Both the position numbers and the translations under genes were made by a program. From the NCBI GenBank assembly GCA_032158295.1, contig CM063263.1:10550974-10614973 (forward strand): 64,000 bases of DNA. Direction: 5' to 3'. The notes beneath the pieces were generated by a model. It was not told the DNA's origin and did no database searches. It saw nothing but the letters and a program-made list of their open reading frames with translations. The stretch's first letter is position 1. Each line of letters opens with the position of its first letter. The DNA comes from Pycnopodia helianthoides. Taxonomy: Eukaryota; Echinodermata; Asteroidea; Forcipulatida; Asteriidae. Shown in pieces: positions 57,801 through 64,000 of the stretch.

Positions 57801-58749
57801 TGATACTGGACTGAAAAGTGCTTGACAATGGTCCGCTGGCCAAATGCTATAGTTTAAGTCCGAGGACCACTGACTGTCAACATTTTCTCGAAGTGGTCCG
57901 GCCGACTGGTGTTGGAAAAGTATCCCTGTTTTATTTGAAATGCGGACTAGTGCAAAAAGCTGACGCGCCAGTGAAATGACAGGCTAGCTGTGGTCTTGCT
58001 GGTCAGTCATCGAAGAGGTTAAAGGTAAACGCTGCTGGACTACACCACTGGTAACGTTCGGCAAAACTAAATGTTAAAAACGGAGTAACGTGTGGAGGCG
58101 TAAGACTACTATGTCAGATGTAATCTGCCCCGTGTTTTAATTCGATTCGTTGGCATAGTGGGAGGTGCCCGCAGAAAGTGATAGCCCTAACAAGGCTTTT
58201 TAAATCTGGTCGAAATTTAATTATTTTCCAAGTCTCTCAACTTTTTTTTTTCATATCTGGCTCAAATATTAAAGTGGGATTTGATGGTTCAGAACGATAG
58301 AGTAGATTCCCCAGAAGACCTTTATTAGTTTTAGTATTTTCTGAGCTTTTTTTGCGTACCAGCGTTAGGTTTAGGTTCTCTGTGATTTTATTCAGCTTAA
58401 GTCTAGTTTCGAAAGCTCAGGCATTCACGTAAAACATTGCCTGAAACATTTCCCTGACCAAAAAAGCGTATCGATTTTCTTTGTTTCATGCGCTTTTAAG
58501 TAAAAAAGGTACGTGGTTTCTTTAAAAAAAAAAAAAAAAAAAAAATTCAGGTGTAAATTCCCAAAAGGACCCCTGATGTCTCACGGAATGAAAACAAGAA
58601 ATGCCGTCAACCTATCTATTAAACATGAACTATGCCCCCTGGGATTTCACATAACTGATTTGACCAATTTCCATTATCAAAATATGAGGAAGCGAGCGGA
58701 ACATACCACTAGACCTCCCAACTGGGTTCGCTCGAGGTAAGAACTTCCC

Positions 58750-59089
58750 TTAAAGGCCCTGTACAATATTGGTAAGATCGAAAAACACAATGTTCACAGA
58801 TACACACATAACTTACATGATTTAAAGTAAGTAATGGTAGAAAGGGTTCCTTAAAATATTTCTGCCTAAAATGCTATCGTTTCTGAGAAACGAGTAAAAC
58901 AATAGTAATTATCGCGCGCGATAATTTGAAAAAACAGAAAACAATAAGATCTCTTTTCATTATTTTCTCGTGACCTCGATGACCAATTGAGCTCAAACTT
59001 TCACAGGTTTGTTTGTTCATGCATATGTTGAATCACACAAAATGTGGACACTGATTTTGAGCAGTTACCAAAGTGTACAATACCTTTAA
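58750..59089 (+). mobile_element. Family C TTAA element, complete
   Basis: The left end is CTTAAAGGCCCTGTACAATA and the right end ACCAAAGTGTACAATACCTT followed by TAA. A perfect 20-bp palindrome, AATTATCGCGCGCGATAATT, lies at 58907-58926. The block CGATGACCAATTGAGCTCAA is shared with family B. Confidence 0.87.
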
Positions 59090-59811
59090 GCTTTTTTTAA
59101 CTCTCTTTTTTTTGTAGCTCGTTGGTGCTCATTGATATTTGTCGTTGACCAGGCAGATCACGTCCCTGTCCCCGGACACATTAAAACAGTTTCCCGGGTT
59201 CTAATAACGTTACAACCTATACATTGTCATCCCCCTTCCAAACTTGGAAACGTGTCCGCGAGCACCGAGAAAGGACCACGCTGAATAGTGCCATGAGGCC
59301 CGCTAGAGTCACGTTTCGGGGTGGGGGAGGGTTGTGCCGGCTTGGCTGACACGCACTGAGTGTCAATACAGACGCATTGATGAAATATTAAACTTGACAA
59401 CTGCTACATTTTTGTTTTTGTCTCTATATTTTAGCTCTCTCACTACCACCATTGGGATAACATGCAATATTTGGGGGATATAATGACACACGTTTAATGT
59501 TTTTGTAACACAAAATAATTCCCATAACTGTACTGGACATATCGTGCACTGACGCCAAAAAAAACACTTTTTCATTTTGTATCACATGTTAAGACAATAT
59601 TCGTCAAGGCCTACAATTTCAAAAAGTTGTAAGGGCTTCAAGAGCTTTACTTTTTGTAATTTCGATAGTTATGCATTGTAACCTTCAGAATAAGACAGCC
59701 TCCAAAAGAAGTGTTCATTTCTACACCACTAGTCCAACTGCTATTGAATGTTCATTTAAAATCACACGGGATTCCTTTTGTTAGGCACGCGTTCCCACAC
59801 AAATCGGCCGT

Positions 59812-59960
59812 GAGCCGTGTCCGAACTAGCGGCTATACAGCTACGGCTACGGCTAGCCTTCCGCGTCGCCACGCGTTGAAGTACAGGACATTCTTATAGC
59901 CAACACCCTTAGCAACAGTCGTAGCCGTAGTTGTAGCCACTACTTCGGATACGGTCTAAG
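59812..59960. mobile_element. Foldback element (TAGGCCGTATCCGAA ends), copy 2
   Basis: It starts GAGCCGTGTCCGAACTAGCG and ends TTCGGATACGGTCTAAG. The inner CACCCTTAGCAACAGTCG is the reverse complement of the CGACTGTTGCCAAGGGTG found in copy 1, so the two copies are in opposite orientation 2.2 kb apart. Confidence 0.82.
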
Positions 59961-61057
59961 ACTTCTCTTTGTACTCTCCTGTAGACATACTGTGCAAGGT
60001 CACCACTAGATCTACACATTCAATGAAACCAAGTACGTCATCGTTACGTCAAACCACCGATATCCCTTCTTCGTTTTTCATTACCTTGGTATCATTAGGA
60101 ATTTTATACGCTCAAGATCGTCCACACAACAATCCCTCCATCAAAAGAGTCTTCAACGCATTCTAAGCTGCAACATTGCCGATTAGAACCTATCCGATCC
60201 TTAAACCGTTTAAATTCCATTTCCGTTGTAAAAAATATTGATTAAAGAATCAAATCTCGAAATTACTACTGGCATGATTAAGGTGGGTACGTGGGTGGAA
60301 ATCGGAAACCAGTGCCTGTTTCCGACCGGACTTTGTTTAATGCGCAAACAACATTTCGGTACTCCAACACTACTTGTAGATACCCCCTCGAAGGGAAATT
60401 GCATTTAAAAGATATTATAATCATTTTAATGGCACATAATCATTAATTTTTAGACCTTACGACTGTTTTATAATTACGAAATAACAGTGTGAAGAGCCGG
60501 TCTTTACTGCGTGGTAATGACCGGGTTGGTGGCTGGCTGCTGTTAATGGAGGCGAACTCCTACATGGTTATTGCCAGTAATAAAATCCATTAACGAAAGA
60601 AAAAAAACACGGTAAAGATCATCAGAGTTTGTGATTTTCTTGTTCAAGGGCCATTCTTCAGGCTGTCCATTTGTGTGTGTGTATTTGACCAATCTCTTAG
60701 ACATACTATCAATGCATATTTTGCAAGAACCAGACCATGGGCTTTGAAAGTACATCACCATAAATAGAAAATTACATGGATTGGTGTTCGGCATTATCCT
60801 TAGTTTGCATTACGTTGTTTTCATGCGCATTTTGATTTGAAACTTCTCAGCCGAACAACAAGCACAAGGCATTAAAAAAAACTTGTATGTATCTTGCTTG
60901 ATAGGGGCCATTTTTTTCTCGCAAATTCACAGAGCTGGTCTTTATATCACGTTATTACACCCCCAATGTGACCAGTCTTTCGACCAATTAGAGTGCATAA
61001 AGATCCTTAAGGTATTTATTCATAATTGTTGGTATTGTGTTTATGTTTCCCTTGCAG
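59961..61057. other. Intronic stretch, nothing recognised
   Basis: The last 1.1 kb of the giant intron. It ends in the pyrimidine-rich acceptor TGTTTCCCTTGCAG. The 109-codon ORF 60883-61212 runs through the acceptor and includes the true exon in its frame, but its upstream part is intronic. Confidence 0.5.
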
Positions 61058-61165
61058 ACTTCTCCTGCCAGTTCTTTTTCGATGGAATAACTTGCTGGCC
61101 ACCTACGCCGCCCGATACATATGTAGAACAGGTCTGCCCTATCGATATGCACGGGGTTGCATTAG
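61058..61165 (+). CDS. Class B1 GPCR, hormone-receptor domain exon (CWP motif)
   Basis: This 108-bp exon (phase 1 in, phase 1 out) encodes NFSCQFFFDGITCWPPTPP then DTYVEQVCPIDMHGVAL. It contains conserved ectodomain cysteines 2, 3 and 4, the invariant Asp (FFFD) and Trp-Pro (CWP) of the domain, and the CP motif. The asparagine is built across the junction with the previous exon and makes an N-glycosylation site NFS. The acceptor is TTGCAG and the donor TTAG/GTAAGG. The pattern C-x(8)-C-W-P-x(12)-C-P fits secretin-family hormone receptors. I cannot assign a subfamily. The surrounding intronic DNA in the same frame does not resemble the domain. Confidence 0.88.
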
Positions 61166-61502
61166 GTAAGGCGACAAAACCAAACAAACTACACAAACGC
61201 TCAGTGATTTAGTAAAATGTCTACCTGAATGTATCATCCCTCTTTTTTCAACTGAGACTTGTTACTGGTAGTTTAACTGATACATATATTTCTATGGGCG
61301 GTAAACTCGACGTTATCAAAGTCACGTTTAAGATTACGTCACAAATTCAAACACAAATAAATACATAAAAGCCCAACTTAGAAAAAAAAATTGTTTCCTA
61401 TGAAACCAGTTTGTTACATTATGTTTCTGAGATTTAAGAATTGTTTCACTGCATCTGACAAACAAAAGGCAAGGCACTAGGGGGTGATGGGGGTAGGGAG
61501 TA

Positions 61503-61899
61503 ATTATTCGTCAAGGCCTTTGTAGCTTAGACAAAGCTGTGCGGCCGTGAAGCGTTGGGAAGGGGAGGCCACATGCGTACGCGCGTGTGGTGAAGCCAGG
61601 AGGCCTTTTCCAACTCGACTCTGCGTTTTGTTTTGCTGTTGTTGTTTTTGAACTATTAGTATTATTAAAGATTTAAACAAAAGTTATTCATAAATTGTAT
61701 GCAAATAATTAGAGTGCTGAAAGGTTAACCAATCACAATGCATAATAGGTGAGTGTATGGTGACACCGTTGCTTATGATTGGTTGAGAGTTTTGCTACCC
61801 CGGGAGGGTGGCAAATATCAATAAAAAATTAAGAGAACATTTAGTCCAGTCGCTTCGCTGCTACACAGCTGTCTAATCCACGAAGGCCTTGACGAAAGG
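61503..61899. mobile_element. Foldback element within the receptor intron
   Basis: The ends are CGTCAAGGCCTTTGTAGCTT and the complement reading CCACGAAGGCCTTGACG, complementary for about 38 bp through AGACAAAGCTGTG / CACAGCTGTCT. The roughly 300 bp inside holds no ORF of note. It lies between receptor exons 61058-61165 and 61997-62087. Confidence 0.8.
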
Positions 61900-61996
61900 C
61901 TCGGGTAACGTTGGCTTATTCATTTTTCCTAATATGTTTTGGTGTCCTGAAGATTAAGTAACATTGTTTGGGTTATTCTTTCGTTACCTTCATCAG

Positions 61997-62087
61997 TACA
62001 CAGAACATGTTTCCCAACGCAACTTGGCACTATGAAGAATTTGGAAAAATGTATTTCACGGGATCGTGTCGGTGCGTCCATTGTATT
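61997..62087 (+). CDS. Class B1 GPCR, end of hormone-receptor domain; exon is one base out of frame
   Basis: A 91-bp exon is bounded by acceptor TTCATCAG and the perfect donor ATT/GTAAGT. Entering in phase 1 it reads VHRTCFP, supplying conserved cysteine 5, then loses the frame. In the other frame it reads NATWHYEEFGKMYFTGSC, supplying the conserved Trp, cysteine 6 and an N-glycosylation site, and leaves in phase 0, exactly what the next exon needs. So 92 bases are needed and one is missing at about 62010-62015 (TTTCCC). This is either a homopolymer sequencing error or a real frameshift. After cysteine 6 it adds RCVHCI, two extra cysteines before helix 1. Confidence 0.7.
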
Positions 62088-62294
62088 GTAAGTATGGGGC
62101 GCCACCACTCACATATCGCCACTTAGTTATTCAAGCGTTAAATTTGATTAATGTTGGACACTGGAACGTGTGACCGTTTATAACGTATTAATTTTAAAAA
62201 TCAGATTCTATCTTACTTTCCTGAAAAAATGTTCTGCTGATCGGGTCTGCTTAAATGTATAACCATGAATGGTTGGGGTATCTTGTGAATAATA

Positions 62295-62640
62295 TGGCTT
62301 GTGGTGGCCAAGCTCTGGTGTTTTCGATCAGCAGGGTGTGGGTTCGAGTCCCAGTTGTGGCAATAGTGTCATTGAACAAGATATTTTACCATATTTGCTT
62401 TGTTTTTCGGATGGGATATTAAGACGTAAGTCATGTGAACTAGTACTAGAACTAGATGGTTAGTACACATAAAAGAACCAAGAACACTTATCGTGAAAGA
62501 TTGAGGGGTTAACCCCGGTGTGCAGGGTTCGCATAGCAAGCACCATTGTTTGCTGGTTTCCTCCGGGCTTGCAAGCTACAGTGACTAAGTTCACTTATGA
62601 GGCATCGTTGGTTTCAATACTAGAAATATGAAATAATAAT
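62295..62640 (+). mobile_element. SINE (tRNA-headed) in the receptor intron
   Basis: The head is partly degraded (TGGTGGCCAAGC), but the B-box-like GGGTTCGAGTCCCAG is intact. TCATTGAACAAGATATTTTA, TTCGGATGGGATATTAAGAC, TTAACCCCGGTG and GCAAGCTACAGTGACTAAG follow. It is the uninterrupted counterpart of the split SINE at 28047-28790. Confidence 0.8.
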
Positions 62641-62731
62641 AACAGATAGGCCCTAATAATAAAAATGAACTATTGGATATCTGGTGTTGAAATCGAGAAT
62701 TGTACTGTTGTTTTATTTTATTTTCCGGCAG

Positions 62732-62814
62732 CCTTTGAGCGTTCTGAACTTGTTGGGTTACGCTCTGTCACTAGCGGCGTGCGCTGTTGCCTTCCTCATA
62801 TTTTTTTGCTCAAG
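62732..62814 (+). CDS. Class B1 GPCR, first transmembrane helix exon
   Basis: This 83-bp exon (phase 0 in, phase 2 out) encodes PLSVLNLLGYALSLAACA then VAFLIFFCS and most of an arginine codon. The GY-x-LSL-x(3)-x-VA-x-x-IF pattern is the helix-1 signature of secretin-family receptors. The acceptor is TTTTCCGGCAG with a T-rich tract and the donor is AG/GTAAGA. The 69-codon ORF across this place (62665-62874) is in a different frame. Helices 2-7 must lie beyond 64000; none is visible between 62815 and 64000. Confidence 0.85.
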
Positions 62815-63320
62815 GTAAGAATGGTTTGGGCTGATAAATTTACAGAAAAGTTTACGACTAAACATCGTCCTTAATATTAGATACATCATGTGACTGGACT
62901 TTCAAGGAACGAGCTGATATTTCAGCGCCTTATTGTTTATACTGTGGCTCTTTCGAATTTACACCGCTAGAGTTTTACAAAGTACAGGATTAATTAACAA
63001 AGTTTTAAAAAATAATAATAACCATTGCCTTCGATGATTACGAAGTTCACTCCAATACCAGCCTGTCAGAAAGTTATATCATTTTAAAAGAAACTTTTTA
63101 AAAATCAAGTAACCAACATTTAAAGAATTCCAAAATCGGAATCCCTGAAGAATGAAAAAAAAAAAACGTTTCCGGTCCATGGTTTTCGCTAAAATGTAAT
63201 CACCAGTTCGATAAAAAACGATGACTTGCTTTGTGGTTTATTGGCAATCAGAAAATGGGGATGATTTGTCCCCCCTCAGAGACAATCACGTATCTAGTAG
63301 CAATGTAGGGGTTATGCCCT
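62815..63320 (+). other. Receptor intron following helix 1, nothing else recognised
   Basis: AT-rich DNA after the donor. No exon encoding the expected basic loop and helix 2 was found. Confidence 0.55.
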
Positions 63321-63679
63321 TTTAAAGTATTGTACACTTTGGGTAACAGCTCAAAATCAGTGTCCACATTTTGGGTGATTCAACATATGCATGAACAAAC
63401 CATTCTGTGAATGTTTGAGCTCAATTCGTCATCGAGGTCACGAGAAAATGGTGAAAAGAGACCTTACGTGTTTTCTGTTTTGTTTTTTTTAAACATCAAG
63501 ATTTGATCATGCGTGATAAAAACTATCGTTTTACTCATGTCTCAGAAACAATAGCATTTTAGGCAGAGATATTTTAACGAACCCTTTCTACCATTACTTA
63601 TTTTAAACCATGTAAGTTATGTGTGAATTTGTGAACATTTGTGTTTTTCGATCTTACCAATAGTGTACAGGGCCTTAAA
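63321..63679 (-). mobile_element. Family C TTAA element abutting a family B element
   Basis: The left end is TTTAAAGTATTGTACACTTT and the right end ACCAATAGTGTACAGGGCCT followed by TAAAGG. The body matches 56089-56450 closely. The central palindrome is degenerate (GATCATGCGTGATAA, near 63505). The right-hand TTAA is shared with the next element, so the two sit end to end. Confidence 0.83.
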
Positions 63680-64000
63680 GGCACTGGACACTAGTGGTAA
63701 TTACTCAAAATAATTGTTAGCATAAAAACTTACTTGGTAACGAGCAATGGAGAGCTGTTGGTAGTATAAAACATTGTGAGAAACGGCTCCCTCTGAAGTA
63801 ACGTAGTTTTTGAGAAAGAAGTAATTTCTCAGTGAAATATTTGAATTGATTTTGAGACCTCACGCGTGAGGTCTCGAAATCAAGCATCTGAGAGCACACA
63901 ACTTCATGTGACAAGGGTGTTTTTTCTTCCGTTATTATCTCGCAACTTCGACGACCAATTGAGTTCAAATTTTCACAGGTTTGTTATTTTGTGCATATGT
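63675..64000 (+). mobile_element. Family B TTAA element, cut by the window end
   Basis: The left end is TTAAAGGCACTGGACACTAG, followed by AGCATAAAAACTTACTTGGT, TGTGAGAAACGGCTCCCTCT and AGTTTTTGAGAAAGAAGTAA. A perfect 22-bp palindrome centred on CACGCGTG lies at 63854-63875, unlike the GCTTCA...TGAAGC core of the other family B copies. The right end lies beyond the window. Confidence 0.83.

Larger units (their letters stand above)
27097..61057 (+). other. Giant intron of the receptor gene (about 34 kb)
   Basis: It begins GTAAGTATT and ends TTTCCCTTGCAG, with phase 1 on both sides, so exons 26934-27096 and 61058-61165 join in frame and create an asparagine codon. The intron is filled with transposon remnants, simple repeats and foldback elements listed separately. 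I see no other gene in it on either strand. A missed small exon inside cannot be excluded, but it is not needed, because the cysteine order of the ectodomain is complete. Confidence 0.75.

Noticed and set aside
62665..62874. 69-codon ORF across the helix-1 exon
   Set aside because: It is in the wrong frame; the splice-bounded frame gives the clear helix-1 signature instead.

Overview
This window looks like a eukaryotic nuclear genome, most probably from a marine invertebrate deuterostome and most likely an echinoderm. The evidence is the lack of long ORFs, GT-AG introns, tRNA-headed SINEs, a CR1/L2-type LINE tail, many short inverted-repeat elements and simple repeats. The echinoderm (perhaps starfish) placement is an inference from the style of the repeats. 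No prokaryotic or organellar genes are visible.

One gene is recognisable. It is a class B1 (secretin-family) G-protein-coupled receptor on the + strand, split over four visible exons: 26934-27096 (end of signal peptide and first conserved cysteine), 61058-61165 (core of the hormone-receptor domain with a CWP motif), 61997-62087 (end of that domain) and 62732-62814 (first transmembrane helix). Together they supply all six cysteines of the ligand-binding ectodomain and helix 1. The start codon lies upstream and helices 2-7 lie beyond base 64000. The intron between the first two exons is about 34 kb. The third exon is one base short of the reading frame its neighbours need, so it holds either a sequence error or a disabling mutation.

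The rest is repeat-rich non-coding DNA. Bases 1-26933 hold the 5' flank or first intron: TTAA-flanked inverted-repeat elements, a hairpin element, a tRNA-headed SINE, a minisatellite (17.1-18.3 kb), a complex TTTG/TCTG microsatellite (20.3-20.9 kb) and a recent 117-bp tandem duplication. The giant intron (27.1-61.1 kb) holds more of the same, plus a LINE 3' remnant, a rearranged duplication at 43 kb, a hairpin with a degenerate hammerhead-like core at 49.7 kb and a cluster of CRE-bearing inverted repeats at 52 kb.

The strongest non-genic pattern is a group of non-autonomous elements (families A, B and C here, plus a near-perfect foldback at 2.5 kb). All sit in TTAA target sites, all begin AAGG/AGG and end CCT, and most carry a short central palindrome that differs between families. 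A, B and C share internal blocks, so they appear to be one diverged lineage. Several are nested inside SINEs or inside another repeat rich in GGGTCA/TGACCC motifs, which gives a relative age order.
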